Counted from the first letter of the stretch, positions 42,124-50,445 are shown. The stretch: 64,000 nucleotides of DNA from Paenibacillus thiaminolyticus (GCF_007066085.1 NZ_CP041405.1:1550001-1614000); one strand, 5' to 3'. Program-made: numbers and translations. The notes: generated by a model not told the origin, from the letters alone.

Positions 42124-42935
42124 GGAGAGCGGAGTTTCCTGGCGTACTCCTCCGGCGACACGCCGACGAATGCCTTGAAATCCTTGATGAAATGGGCCTG
42201 ATCGTGATAGCCCAGATCCGCCGCCAGGGCCGCCCAATCCGGCAGGGCGCCGGCGGCCGCCTGCCCCGCCGCCTCGTGAATGCGGCTGCGCTGGATGACC
42301 CACTTCGGCGATACGCCGACATAGTGGAGGAACAAACGCTGCAGCGAACGCGTATGAAGCGCGAACCGATCCGCCAGCTCCTGGACGCGGGTAATGTCCC
42401 GGCCATCCACGACGGTCTCGACAATCCGGTTGACCAGCTTCACGTTATCCTCCGCTTCAGGCAGCCGTTCACGGAGGAACCCGTCTATGACTCGGCTCAT
42501 CGCCTCACCATCCTCTAACGCGAACAACGCTTGCTCCAGCGGGCCGCTGTCCATCCCGAACACTTCGCGGAAGGGCAGCGTGTGCCCGGCGAGGCGTGAC
42601 ATCGGCTCGCGGTACAGGGGATAAAATCCCCCCGGCTGGAAGAGCACCCCGGCCACCCGTCCCTGTCCTTCCAGCACCCGCTGGGATCTTCCGCTCACAA
42701 TGCCGTACACGGCCGTGTTGTCCCGCTCGAACACCAGATTGACCCCGGGATGCTGAAGCACCTCCTGCACATAGGGAGACTGGCCTCGCAAATCCCAGGC
42801 AATCATCCAATAATGCTTGATGAAAGGGCGAAGGTCAGGCGCTGGAAGATGGCGGCTAATGCGGAATTTCTGTTCGCCGGCTGCGCCATATAGCATGCCT
42901 CTGATGTCCGGCTCGCGGTTCGGCTTCGTATCCAT
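42111..42935 (-). CDS. AraC family transcriptional regulator
   Basis: 274 residues. The N-terminal half is a sensor domain of the DUF6597/cupin-like type (PDLRPFIKHYWMIAWDLRGQ, VLQHPGVNLVFERD, VAGVLFQPGGFYPL). The C-terminal 110 residues are the two AraC helix-turn-helix motifs (RVQELADRFALHTRSLQRLFLHYVGVSPKWV and LAADLGYHDQAHFIKDFKAFVGVSPEEY). Ligand and targets are unknown. Its stop codon lies inside the last unit of a tandem repeat array. No divergent or adjacent functional gene suggests a target; the neighbouring DinB gene is degenerate. Confidence 0.88.
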   Translation of the reverse strand: MDTKPNREPDIRGMLYGAAGEQKFRISRHLPAPDLRPFIKHYWMIAWDLRGQSPYVQEVLQHPGVNLVFERDNTAVYGIVSGRSQRVLEGQGRVAGVLFQPGGFYPLYREPMSRLAGHTLPFREVFGMDSGPLEQALFALEDGEAMSRVIDGFLRERLPEAEDNVKLVNRIVETVVDGRDITRVQELADRFALHTRSLQRLFLHYVGVSPKWVIQRSRIHEAAGQAAAGALPDWAALAADLGYHDQAHFIKDFKAFVGVSPEEYARKLRSPEQR

Positions 42936-43057
42936 CGTTCACGCTCCCGTTGCAAGATAAGACGCGGTATTCGCGCATCGCATTGCATTTGTCGTTTTTT
43001 TACAATACACACCGATAATCTCCTGCTATATTACCCATGTTAACAAGGGATTGAGTA

Positions 43058-43447
43058 TGTCGCAAATGAAATGGTTACGACTTCGCGCCGTGGGACGGGG
43101 CGATGACGGTAAGCGAAGTGGCTCAGCATCTCGGCGCTTCCGCCGATATGTTCATCAGGACAGCCAAGACGGGAGAGGGACAGATCGGCATACCGCAGAC
43201 CGTCGATTGCCCGTCGATGAAGGAAGTGCGCCGCATCGTGCAAGAGTGGACTGCGAAGACGACAGAGACATTCAAGACCGTGACCGACGAAGATCTGGAG
43301 ACGCTCTACCATTCGCCATTCCCGAATCTGGATGGGCCGCGCAGCAAGCTCGTCCGGCTCGTCATCGATCACGAGATTCATCACAAAGGACAGCTCTTCG
43401 TGTACACCCGCATACTCGGGGTGCAAGAACTGCCATTTCCACTGTAA
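43058..43447 (+). pseudogene. DinB-family protein with truncated N-terminus
   Basis: From 43103 the frame reads TVSEVAQHLGASADMFIRTAKTG, then VRRIVQEWTAKTTETFKTV and the conserved VIDHEIHHKGQLFVYTRILGV with the metal histidines of the DinB/YfiT fold. The same frame extends upstream through NGYDFAPWDGAM, a normal part of the family, but then meets a stop with no start codon; the first helix (about 25 residues, with the first metal histidine) is missing. A short frame starting MSQMKWL lies out of register at 43057. An internal start at 43103 would give a 114-residue protein without the first helix. Confidence 0.6.
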
Positions 43448-43455
43448 AAACGAAA

Positions 43456-43512
43456 GGAAGGATATCGGGGACAGAGGGACCAGCCGCTCTGCATGTTGCC
43501 CAATATCCTTCC
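43456..43512 (-). terminator. terminator of the ABC-F gene
   Basis: GGAAGGATAT and ATATCCTTCC pair across 37 bases; on the minus strand the 3' arm is followed by TTTCGTTTTTAC. It starts 8 bp after the ABC-F stop at 43520. Confidence 0.7.
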
Positions 43513-43519
43513 TGCGTGA

Positions 43520-45475
43520 TTAGCCTAACGATTCTTCCGCTTCCATCCACTCGCGGTACAGCCCATCCAGCTCCTGCCGCAGCCGGGCCTGCTCACTCAG
43601 CAGGTTGGGCCATTCCGCATCCTCTGCCGGGCTCGCGGACAGCCGGGCCATCTCCTCCTCCAGCAGGCGAAGCCGTTCCTCGGCTGCCGCAATCTCTTCC
43701 TCCCATCGCCTTGCCGGCTCGGAAGACGTAATGCCTGCCTTCGGTTCGGCCGGCTTCCGCTCATCCTTAGGCTCAGCCTTAGGCTCATTCTTCGGCCTCG
43801 CAGGCTCTGCCGGAATCGCCGCCGCAGCGGAGCGCTGCAGCAGCGCCTGCAGCTTCTCCCGGCATTCTTCATAATTGCCGAGATGAACGGTCAGTTCCGC
43901 CTGTTCCAGCATCCATAGCTTCTGCACGACACGATTCATGAAATAGCGGTCATGCGAGATGACGAGCAGCGTGCCGGGGAACGAATCCAAGGCTTCCTCC
44001 AGCGCCTCCCGCGAATCGATGTCCAAATGGTTGGTCGGCTCGTCGAGAAGCAGCAGATTCGGCTTCCGGTACATCAGCAGCGCCAGGCGCAGCCGGCTCC
44101 ATTCGCCGCCGGACAGCTGGGATACCCGCTTGAACACGTCGGAGCCGTAGAACAGGAAGCGGGCCAGTTCGCCCCGCGCCTCCCCTTCCTCCATCGCCAA
44201 GGCGTCGCAAAAATAGCGCAGCACGGTGGAATCTTCCGCCGGCGGGGATTCCTCCTGGGCCAGATAGCCGATATCCACGCGGGAACCGAGCCGAATCTCG
44301 CCCCTGTCGTGAGGAATCTCGCCGATAATCATCTTCATCAGCGTGCTCTTGCCCGCGCCGTTGCCGCCCATCAGGGCGACGCGCTCGCCGTACAGCAGCA
44401 GCGCGCTCGTCCCGCGCAGCAGTTCCCGATCGCCGAACGCTTTGGAGACGCGATCCAGCACAATCACCTGCTTGCCGGAGCGGTCCTCCTGCTTCAGCGT
44501 CAGGTCCATCGCGCGCCGTTCCAGAATCGGGCGCTTAATCTTGACCATCCGGTCCAGCGCCTTCTGCATCGAGGCGGCCCGGCGGTGGAAGCCGGGATTC
44601 GGCGGATTGGCGCGGTTGCCCCATTCGATCAGCTGCTTGATCGTTTCCTGCATCTTTTTGATCTTCTTCTGCTGCTCCTGATAATCGGCAAATTGCTGGA
44701 GCAGACGCTCCTCTTTTTCCTTCTGGTAGCCGGAATAATTCGTATAGTAGACAATGGCTTCTCCGTCTTCGATCTCGATAATCTTGCCGACGACCCGATC
44801 AAGGAAATACCGGTCATGCGACACGACCACGACGACGCCGGGATACGATTCGAGGAACGCCTCCAGCCATTCGATCGCCGCCATATCCAGATGGTTCGTC
44901 GGCTCGTCAAGCAGCAGGATGTCCGGCCGCTTCAGCAGCAGGGCCGCCAGCCCGACCTTCGTCTTCTCTCCGCCCGAGAGCGAGGCGAACGGCCGCCCGA
45001 ACTGCTCGGCGGCAATGCCCATGCCTGCGGCTACCCGCCGAATCGAAGCCTCCATCTCATAACCCCCCGCTTGCTCGAACCGTTCCATAAGCTGTCCGTA
45101 CTGGTTCAGCAGAAGCTGCATGGCCCGTTCATCCGCGCAGACGGCAGGATCGGACATCTTCGTCTCCATCTCCTTCATCTCACGTTCCCAGCACCGCACC
45201 TGTTCATAGCCTTCGGCCAGCACATCATAGACGGTCGCACCGGCTCCAGCCGACGGCACCTGGGCGAGCAGGCCGACCGTCGCGCCTCTGCGGATGAACA
45301 GCTCTCCCTCATCGGGGGCAGATGCTCTGTCCAGCAGCTGCAATATCGTCGTCTTGCCTGTGCCGTTCCGTCCGATCAGGCCAACCTTCTCCGCCTCCCC
45401 AATCTCGAACGACACATCAGAGAGCACCAGATCGGCCCCATAATATTTCTTCACATGCCACAAATTGATTACCAT
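43520..45475 (-). CDS. ABC-F family ribosome-associated ATPase
   Basis: 651 residues from the ATG at 45475, nine bases after GGAGGAGG; a TTG at 45481 is too close to that site. Two ABC domains in one chain without membrane segments: Walker A GLIGRNGTGKTTI and signature SLSGGEKTKVGLA in the first; ALMGGNGAGKSTLMK and QLSGGEWSRLRLALLM in the second, with DEPTNHLD in both. The linker between them (LQQFADYQEQQKKIKKMQETIKQL) is the coiled P-site tRNA interaction motif region, and the C-terminus is a coiled-coil (AAAEERLRLLEEEMARL) after a Lys/Glu/Pro-rich segment. ABC-F proteins either protect ribosomes from antibiotics or rescue stalled ones. The leader structure favours regulated, possibly drug-responsive, expression. 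Confidence 0.92.
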   Translation of the reverse strand: MVINLWHVKKYYGADLVLSDVSFEIGEAEKVGLIGRNGTGKTTILQLLDRASAPDEGELFIRRGATVGLLAQVPSAGAGATVYDVLAEGYEQVRCWEREMKEMETKMSDPAVCADERAMQLLLNQYGQLMERFEQAGGYEMEASIRRVAAGMGIAAEQFGRPFASLSGGEKTKVGLAALLLKRPDILLLDEPTNHLDMAAIEWLEAFLESYPGVVVVVSHDRYFLDRVVGKIIEIEDGEAIVYYTNYSGYQKEKEERLLQQFADYQEQQKKIKKMQETIKQLIEWGNRANPPNPGFHRRAASMQKALDRMVKIKRPILERRAMDLTLKQEDRSGKQVIVLDRVSKAFGDRELLRGTSALLLYGERVALMGGNGAGKSTLMKMIIGEIPHDRGEIRLGSRVDIGYLAQEESPPAEDSTVLRYFCDALAMEEGEARGELARFLFYGSDVFKRVSQLSGGEWSRLRLALLMYRKPNLLLLDEPTNHLDIDSREALEEALDSFPGTLLVISHDRYFMNRVVQKLWMLEQAELTVHLGNYEECREKLQALLQRSAAAAIPAEPARPKNEPKAEPKDERKPAEPKAGITSSEPARRWEEEIAAAEERLRLLEEEMARLSASPAEDAEWPNLLSEQARLRQELDGLYREWMEAEESLG

Positions 45476-45519
45476 GGTCAACGTCCTCCTCCGGGCGCAC
45501 TTCCTCCCCGGACCGGAAC

Positions 45520-45553
45520 AAAAAAAGACTGCAGGGAAACATCCCCGCAGCCT
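45520..45553 (-). terminator. leader terminator upstream of the ABC-F gene
   Basis: On the minus strand AAGGCTGCGGGGA pairs with TCCCTGCAGTCTT (two mismatches) around a 4-base loop and runs into seven T. It is 20 bp after the small leader ORF and about 45 bp before the ABC-F ATG, so transcription from the upstream promoter must pass it to reach the ABC-F gene. This is the layout of a transcription attenuator. Confidence 0.8.
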
Positions 45554-45572
45554 TATGCCAGATCATACCCGT

Positions 45573-45725
45573 TCAGGTCAAGGCAGGAGAGTCTTCACGC
45601 CAATTCGTCACATTCGTATTCGCAAAAATGGACACACCTATCCCGTTGACCACTTCATCATGGGTGATGCCAAATAATGCCATAGGCAATTGGCTAATGC
45701 GGATCGTTGCGACGTTGCGGTTCAT
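45573..45725 (-). CDS. 50-residue leader ORF or small protein upstream of ABC-F
   Basis: ATG at 45725 is preceded by a strong purine-rich site (GAGGAGGTGAGGTAGGAG). The product starts MNRNVATIRISQLPMALFG and ends VTNWREDSPALT, without a signal peptide or obvious family. It lies between a sigma-A-like promoter and the leader terminator. It may be a regulatory leader peptide, longer than those known for other ABC-F or erm genes, or an independent small gene whose terminator follows it. Confidence 0.6.
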   Translation of the reverse strand: MNRNVATIRISQLPMALFGITHDEVVNGIGVSIFANTNVTNWREDSPALT

Positions 45726-45776
45726 CTCCTACCTCACCTCCTCTTCAGGCTCTGCATGAGAGCATAATTATTCTAT

Positions 45777-45805
45777 ATTATACCCGAAAGCTACGATGGA
45801 GTAAA
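45777..45805 (-). promoter_or_regulatory. sigma-A-like promoter of the ABC-F leader
   Basis: On the minus strand TTTACT (45805-45800), a 17-bp spacer, and TATAAT (45782-45777). Transcription would begin near 45770, giving a 45-base lead before the 50-codon ORF. Confidence 0.65.
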
Positions 45806-45864
45806 GTACTTCCTGCCTGGCGCACACTCATCACCGGGTCCCGCCAAGCCTCCATCCGCTAGCA

Positions 45865-46584
45865 TCACCGTGTCCTCTCCAAGGCGGATACGGCAATCTC
45901 CATCCCCGCTTCCGGCGTAAACCCAATCCGGTACTCCCGCTCCGCATCCGCGATCGTAACCGCCGCGAAGCCGGCCGGCCCCTTCTCCTGCGGCAGCAGA
46001 CGAATCATCCCGCGGGCGAGCTCCCATTCATAGGCGGATGCTCCGATGGAGGCAGGCTCCGGCAGCCGGTACGCCTGACGGTATTGCCTCACCTGGACAA
46101 GCGGATCGGCAGCAGCCACATCCACTCCGCATAAACTCAGCGGGCTGTCCCATGTCCGGGACCGTTCATATTCAATCAGCCACGGCATATCATGGCGGAT
46201 GAAGGCCGTGCCGAATGGGATGAACGAGCCGTCCTCTAACGGAGCTTGCTGCCGCCAAGGTCCTACGTATGCGACGCCGCGCTTCTTCGCTTCCTCGACG
46301 AAGGCAGCCATGCCGCCGGTGATGTCCAGCGCTACGCCGAAGATGCCTTCCCGGCTCTCCGCGAACTCCGCGAAGGCGCGTCCCAGCTGCGTCGTCCGCA
46401 GCTTGTCCGAATCCGCAGCCGCAATCACTTCAAGGAACCCGGCACCGAAATAGGCGACCTGCGCCCGCGCGCCGGGAAATGCCTCCACCGGGGCGGTAAA
46501 CCGGGCTCCAGTCGTCCCGCTTATCTGTTCGACTGCCGCGTCCACATCGCGAACCGCCACAGTCACATGATCAAGCCTCAACAT
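45865..46584 (-). CDS. VOC (glyoxalase-like) family protein
   Basis: 239 residues. The N-terminal VOC module starts LRLDHVTVAVRDVDAAVEQI and includes FGAGFLEVIAA; the second part repeats a beta-alpha-beta-beta-beta pattern (YVGPWRQQAPLEDGSFIPFG, HDMPWLIEYERS). This is the Glyoxalase_3-like group, usually dioxygenase or lyase-like proteins of unknown substrate. It follows the MerR gene by 3 bp in one operon, so it probably responds to whatever that regulator senses. Confidence 0.8.
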   Translation of the reverse strand: MLRLDHVTVAVRDVDAAVEQISGTTGARFTAPVEAFPGARAQVAYFGAGFLEVIAAADSDKLRTTQLGRAFAEFAESREGIFGVALDITGGMAAFVEEAKKRGVAYVGPWRQQAPLEDGSFIPFGTAFIRHDMPWLIEYERSRTWDSPLSLCGVDVAAADPLVQVRQYRQAYRLPEPASIGASAYEWELARGMIRLLPQEKGPAGFAAVTIADAEREYRIGFTPEAGMEIAVSALERTR

Positions 46585-46587
46585 AGG

Positions 46588-46980
46588 CTATGTCCCCCTC
46601 TGTCCAACAGGGTCGTGCGTCCGGACGGAGGCCCAATGCGCCAGCATGCCGCAGATGTCCTGTTCCGCCTTCTCCAGAAGCTGCTTCTGGCGGCGGATGT
46701 CGCGAAGCTTGCTCTCATAATAAGCAATCGCTTCCTCTGCGCATGCCGGATCCCCATAGCCGGGAAAGCCGGCGCATTGCTGCAACAAGCGGGCCAACTC
46801 CTCCGCACGAACCCCCATATGCAAATAGAACTGAATCTGCCGTACACGTTCAACGTCTTCCTCCGCGTACACCCGATATCCGCTGTCGGTACGCGATGGA
46901 GCAAGCAATCCCTTCTCCTCGTAATAACGCAAGGAACGGATGCTGGCTCCCGTCAGACGTGACAGGTCACTGATGCGCAT
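46588..46980 (-). CDS. MerR family regulator
   Basis: 130 residues. N-terminal winged helix MRISDLSRLTGASIRSLRYYEEKGLL followed by a dimerisation coiled-coil (YYESKLRDIRRQKQLLEKAEQDI). Two cysteines in the loop CAGFPGYGDPAC (about residues 68-79) are at the position where metal-sensing and redox MerR proteins carry ligands, but they are 12 apart and could be incidental. The stop is 3 bp before the VOC gene. The promoter has a 19-bp spacer, the hallmark of MerR control, so it probably regulates its own operon. Confidence 0.88.
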   Translation of the reverse strand: MRISDLSRLTGASIRSLRYYEEKGLLAPSRTDSGYRVYAEEDVERVRQIQFYLHMGVRAEELARLLQQCAGFPGYGDPACAEEAIAYYESKLRDIRRQKQLLEKAEQDICGMLAHWASVRTHDPVGQRGT

Positions 46981-47013
46981 CTAGATTAACTCCTTCCACC
47001 GGCCGGTAACCTA

Positions 47014-47044
47014 ATCGTAAAGTATAACATGGTGTGAGAGTCAA
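47014..47044 (-). promoter_or_regulatory. MerR-type promoter with 19-bp spacer
   Basis: On the minus strand TTGACT (47044-47039), 19 bases, and TACGAT (47019-47014), 33 bp before the merR ATG. Sigma-A spacing is normally 17; spacers of 19-20 bp are characteristic of promoters that MerR proteins untwist. Confidence 0.6.
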
Positions 47045-47175
47045 GACCGCGCTGGCATTCCATTTGCCGCTTCAGACCGAGTAACAGTTCTGCCAATCCC
47101 GCCGCCGGTATGTCCATCATCCGACCGGAGCATCCTCCGCGGGAGCATCGCCGGGGCTCGAATTCGGTTCGGACG

Positions 47176-47490
47176 CTACCCCTTGTCCCGATAGGAGATG
47201 ACGAATCCATACCACCAATAGATGGAAAAAAGGCCGCTAATCAGTACGTAGATCGCCCATAACGCGCCTTCCCTCAAGCTTTTCCAGAAATAATGCAGCT
47301 CCGTCATGCCTTCGCTTCGACCCATGGCATTCAGGAAAAATACCGTAAATCCCGTCACCAAAATGACGATATGCACCACCGATATGCCGATCCGTCGGCG
47401 GATAATCAGGCTGAACGCACTGGCCGCCAGACTAATCCCGAACACCGAATAAAAGAGTAGCCAAACCCAACTTGGATTGGTCGCCCACAT
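47176..47490 (-). CDS. small membrane protein of unknown function
   Basis: 104 residues with three hydrophobic segments: WVWLLFYSVFGISLAASAFSLII, VVHIVILVTGFTVFFLNAM and the closing GALWAIYVLISGLFSIYWWYGF. No family recognised. The next gene on the strand (47531) also encodes a tiny membrane protein, though the two are separated by a 40-bp gap. Not clearly part of the MerR operon downstream, which has its own promoter. Confidence 0.65.
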   Translation of the reverse strand: MWATNPSWVWLLFYSVFGISLAASAFSLIIRRRIGISVVHIVILVTGFTVFFLNAMGRSEGMTELHYFWKSLREGALWAIYVLISGLFSIYWWYGFVISYRDKG

Positions 47491-47530
47491 AGACTTTTTC
47501 TCCCTATTTATAATATGTATTTATTCCAGG

Positions 47531-47716
47531 CTACGGCGCATACAGCAGCGTAGCCCCGAAAAGAGATAGCAGCACAGCAAGCAAGAACACCGCATAGGCA
47601 GGCTTGCTCAGATGCGCAGTATGCTTGTCATAATAACCGTTCCTGCGAAAAGGGCTAATCCACAGCTCTCCGATCAGATTCAACACGACGGCCAGCAGGC
47701 TTCGGACAGACCTCAT
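47531..47716 (-). CDS. small membrane protein
   Basis: 61 residues from the ATG at 47716 (GGGAGGT upstream). Starts RSVRSLLAVVLNLIGELWI, with an amphipathic middle and a C-terminal helix AYAVFLLAVLLSLFGATLLYA. Unrecognised. It is preceded by the isomerase-like gene at 47747, 30 bp upstream on the same strand, and could be in its transcript. Confidence 0.6.
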   Translation of the reverse strand: MRSVRSLLAVVLNLIGELWISPFRRNGYYDKHTAHLSKPAYAVFLLAVLLSLFGATLLYAP

Positions 47717-47746
47717 CCTCGGCACCTCCCTCCACCAAATAGCTCT

Positions 47747-48673
47747 TCATATTTGCATTCTATTCCGACAGGGGGTATCGGTATGCCCCATCGAGCGCGT
47801 CAACAATAGCGCGACCCGCTCATAGATCGCGTCCAGTTCCTCCACGCTCACCAGATAGGCCCGATGCTCGAAGGTCACATGGAACGCAGGATTGCGGCTT
47901 GCCAACGCTTCCAAATACGCATAGGCGGCTCCGTAGCGGCTGTCGCCATCCTGCTCAGGCAGGACCGGCAAATGATTCTGGAAATTCTCCTCCTCATAAC
48001 GCACATTGCTGTAATGAACGAGATAGACATAGGGCGCTAGTGCGTCGAGCCACGCATACGGGTCGAACCCGGGAAGCACCCGCCCCGATATATCGAGCCG
48101 CGCCGTATCGACCACGAGTGCAATCTCCGGGTATTCCCGGAACATATCGATGAACTCCTCGGTGTAATCCCCTGCAAAATCATGCTCCAGCACGATGCGC
48201 TGGTTATGCTTGCGCTGCAGCTCGCAGCATGCTTCGAATAACCGGACCGATATCTCTCTGAATTCGCGGCGGCTCAACTGGTCATGACCGTAACGTTGAT
48301 CCGAAGCGGGCATTCGAGGATACGGCCGCTTCCATTGCGCCGGGAACAGCGGCAAGAATGGATAGTGGAATAAAATATAGTCTGCCCCATATCGGGAAGC
48401 CAGTTCAACCTCCGCCTCCATTCGTACCAGCGCTTCCGCCCGCTCTGCCGGACAGACCGCATTCAGCTTGGGCAATTGGTAGCCAAGGGAATCGAGGATG
48501 GGCCCATGTACGCCATATTGGAGCTGATGGCGGACGCAGAAATCCTGCACCGCTTGCAGTTCCTGTTCATCACGCAGCATGCAGACCTCCATGCCGTTAA
48601 TCGGCCCGCGCGCCAGCTCATGCCACCGCCCGGCCGTAAAGGGGCCCCACATTCCCGCTTGCAGTCGTCTCAT
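47747..48673 (-). CDS. TIM-barrel sugar phosphate isomerase/epimerase-like protein
   Basis: 308 residues; ATG at 48673 is eight bases after GAGGAG (48679 is a second choice). Xylose-isomerase-like barrel: QAGMWGPFTAGRWHELARG, the strand IDSLGYQLP, YILFHYPFLPLF, IVLEHDFAGDYTEEFIDMF (metal glutamate), ALVVDTARLDISGR and VYLVHYSNVRYEEENF, ending with HVTFEHRAYL. Residues H, E and D at strand ends are compatible with a divalent metal site. Substrate unknown. Confidence 0.78.
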   Translation of the reverse strand: MRRLQAGMWGPFTAGRWHELARGPINGMEVCMLRDEQELQAVQDFCVRHQLQYGVHGPILDSLGYQLPKLNAVCPAERAEALVRMEAEVELASRYGADYILFHYPFLPLFPAQWKRPYPRMPASDQRYGHDQLSRREFREISVRLFEACCELQRKHNQRIVLEHDFAGDYTEEFIDMFREYPEIALVVDTARLDISGRVLPGFDPYAWLDALAPYVYLVHYSNVRYEEENFQNHLPVLPEQDGDSRYGAAYAYLEALASRNPAFHVTFEHRAYLVSVEELDAIYERVALLLTRSMGHTDTPCRNRMQI

Positions 48674-48822
48674 TCTCATCTCTCCTCGACTATCGCCGTA
48701 GTGATGCAACATACAAAATATTTAGGGAGAAACTGCTTTTTCAACATTATACCAGAAAAATCCTGTCATGCTTCTACAAATATAGACATAAACGGAGTTT
48801 TTTCCCGAGAATCGAAACGAAA

Positions 48823-48855
48823 GAAAAAAGCCGCCCCGAAAGATACGGGACGGCT
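48823..48855 (-). terminator. terminator of the phosphotransferase gene
   Basis: On the minus strand AGCCGTCCCG pairs with CGGGGCGGCT and is followed by TTTTTTC, 16 bp after the stop at 48871. Confidence 0.85.
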
Positions 48856-48870
48856 GTGGACAGTCGCCGA

Positions 48871-49854
48871 TTACAGCAAGTCACAGATGGGCCGCTCTTC
48901 CAAAAACGGAGTCACCATATTGGCGCAAAAAGACGGCAGCCGCTCCCGCATCCAGGGATGAACGGCAGTGTTCATCATATGAAAGGAATAGTAGCCGAAA
49001 ATATTCAGCAGCATGAAGCCTTCGAGCAGCTTCATCGAATCGCCGCAGGTCGAAGGGAATTCCGCCCCATAGCCTTCCATGAAATCCGTCCGCCGCTCGG
49101 ATGGGACGCTTAGCGCGCCGCCCGCCGCATCATACAGAAAATAACCGTGGCCGTACAGGCAATAGTCAATCAAGGTAAAGCCCCGATCCGTCACAATGAC
49201 ATTGGCCCGGTTGATGTCAGCATGGATGAGACCCCATGTGCCAGGTTCCGGCTCGTAGCGGCGAAGCCGCTCATTAATGAGCTGGAAGGCTTCACTCATC
49301 AGTCCGAAATCGCCCGGCGCAAATATGCCGTGATCCCGTCCGTAGGTCAGTCGCTCCAGCATCGCCTCGTTCTCCGCAATTCCGGCGTAAGCGGGTCTGC
49401 TGATGGCCCGTTCCGGCTTGTACCCGCTCGTAAACCGGTGCAGCATGCCGACCTGCCGTCCGTAGCGAAGAGCGGCTTCTCGCGATGCGAAGTCATCCGG
49501 TTGCGAGTCCCGTCCTTCCAGCCAGTGCAGCAGCGTGCAGTGTATGAAGTCTTCCCCGTCCGAGATCCGGGAGACGAATTCGCCTTCGCGATTGCGGACA
49601 GGCTTCTGCACATTCAAGGCGGTATTCTCGCCCAACGCCTGCAACAGCTCCATCTCCCCGGTCAAGCCCGCCTTGGAATGCTGCAGGCCGTGAAGCTCGG
49701 CATGAACCGGCTTATGAACCCGCAGCAGATAGGATGAGCCGGACTGATCGGTAATCTTATAGGTCAAATTTTCATTATGGCGAATAAACGCAATGATTGG
49801 CGATTGTATCTCATAATGCGACAACGCATCGGCCGCAATGGCTTGATGGCCCAC
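48871..49854 (-). CDS. aminoglycoside-phosphotransferase-like kinase
   Basis: 327 residues. APH-type kinase fold: the N-terminal lobe NENLTYKITDQSGSSYLLRVHKP (ATP-binding lysine-type strand), the catalytic loop GLIHADINRANVIVTD (aspartate and asparagine, about residues 209-224) and the metal-binding LIDYCLYGHGYFLYD. The residues needed for phosphotransfer are present. In Paenibacillus this group rarely confers resistance and acts on small molecules such as homoserine or choline-like compounds; the substrate is not known. Confidence 0.85.
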   Translation of the reverse strand: MGHQAIAADALSHYEIQSPIIAFIRHNENLTYKITDQSGSSYLLRVHKPVHAELHGLQHSKAGLTGEMELLQALGENTALNVQKPVRNREGEFVSRISDGEDFIHCTLLHWLEGRDSQPDDFASREAALRYGRQVGMLHRFTSGYKPERAISRPAYAGIAENEAMLERLTYGRDHGIFAPGDFGLMSEAFQLINERLRRYEPEPGTWGLIHADINRANVIVTDRGFTLIDYCLYGHGYFLYDAAGGALSVPSERRTDFMEGYGAEFPSTCGDSMKLLEGFMLLNIFGYYSFHMMNTAVHPWMRERLPSFCANMVTPFLEERPICDLL

Positions 49855-49909
49855 TTTCTCGTCTCTCCCTTGTGCGCATGCAAGAGGTCTAGGGCATGAA
49901 TCATGCTCG

Positions 49910-50227
49910 CTACTTCTGCCTGCTTGTCAGTTCAATCTTCTCTTCCTGTCCATTCCAGCCGATCGTGATCGACAGCGGCTCTTCGATCTTCCGCTGCCCG
50001 ATAACCTGCCACTTATGTCCGAAGATGTATTTGGCGTTCTTCACACCGGGTTCGGTCCCTGCCGCCCCATTCATCTCCCCGCCTGCAAATACATAGCGGA
50101 AGTCCTCGATCGTGTCCTCTGTCCCGGCATAGCGAATGGCCAGCTCCAGATCGACGTTTTGGATGAATTTCACCTTCCAGTGGGCCCCCTCGCCCTTGAA
50201 GGCCGTCTCCTTCGCGCATCCGGACAT
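49910..50227 (-). CDS. probable lipoprotein with damaged signal peptide
   Basis: The frame from 49910 to the ATG at 50227 gives 105 residues beginning MSGCAKETAFKGEG. The preceding in-frame codons read IGLLIILILS, which with MSGC makes a normal lipobox (L-S-M-S-G-C), but that frame meets a TGA at 50260-50258 and has no start. The ATG at 50270 in another frame (MFSVNR) suggests a base was lost after it, or that some adenines of a lysine codon run are missing. The mature domain is small, with strands WKVKFIQNVDLELAIRY and PLSITIGWNGQEEKIEL. Probably non-functional as an exported protein. Confidence 0.5.
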   Translation of the reverse strand: MSGCAKETAFKGEGAHWKVKFIQNVDLELAIRYAGTEDTIEDFRYVFAGGEMNGAAGTEPGVKNAKYIFGHKWQVIGQRKIEEPLSITIGWNGQEEKIELTSRQK

Positions 50228-50445
50228 ACTCAGGATCAGGATGATCAGCAGTCCGATTCACAGAAAACATGTTTTTGGCATGGCAATAACATCCCATTCA
50301 AAAAAGTTCAAAAAACTATCCTAATCTAACTTGATTATTGTACTATATATTTCCTGTTCCGTCAGCTTGACCCGATCGATGTTCGTTGCCGCCACAGCGT
50401 TCTTCGTTCTTCAACCGGGAAAAGGGATGCCGCATGCCTTTGCTC

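Noticed and set aside
41817..42518. 233-codon frame with ISYVISLALISA repeats
   Set aside because: Runs through the tandem array and then opposite the AraC gene; no start signals.
43952..45649. 565-codon frame on the plus strand opposite ABC-F
   Set aside because: Antisense shadow of a GC-rich gene; codon choice and composition (His/Arg-rich) are not protein-like and no start signals are present.
46986..47210. 74-codon frame downstream of the small membrane gene
   Set aside because: Overlaps the MerR promoter and the membrane gene in another frame; no start signals.
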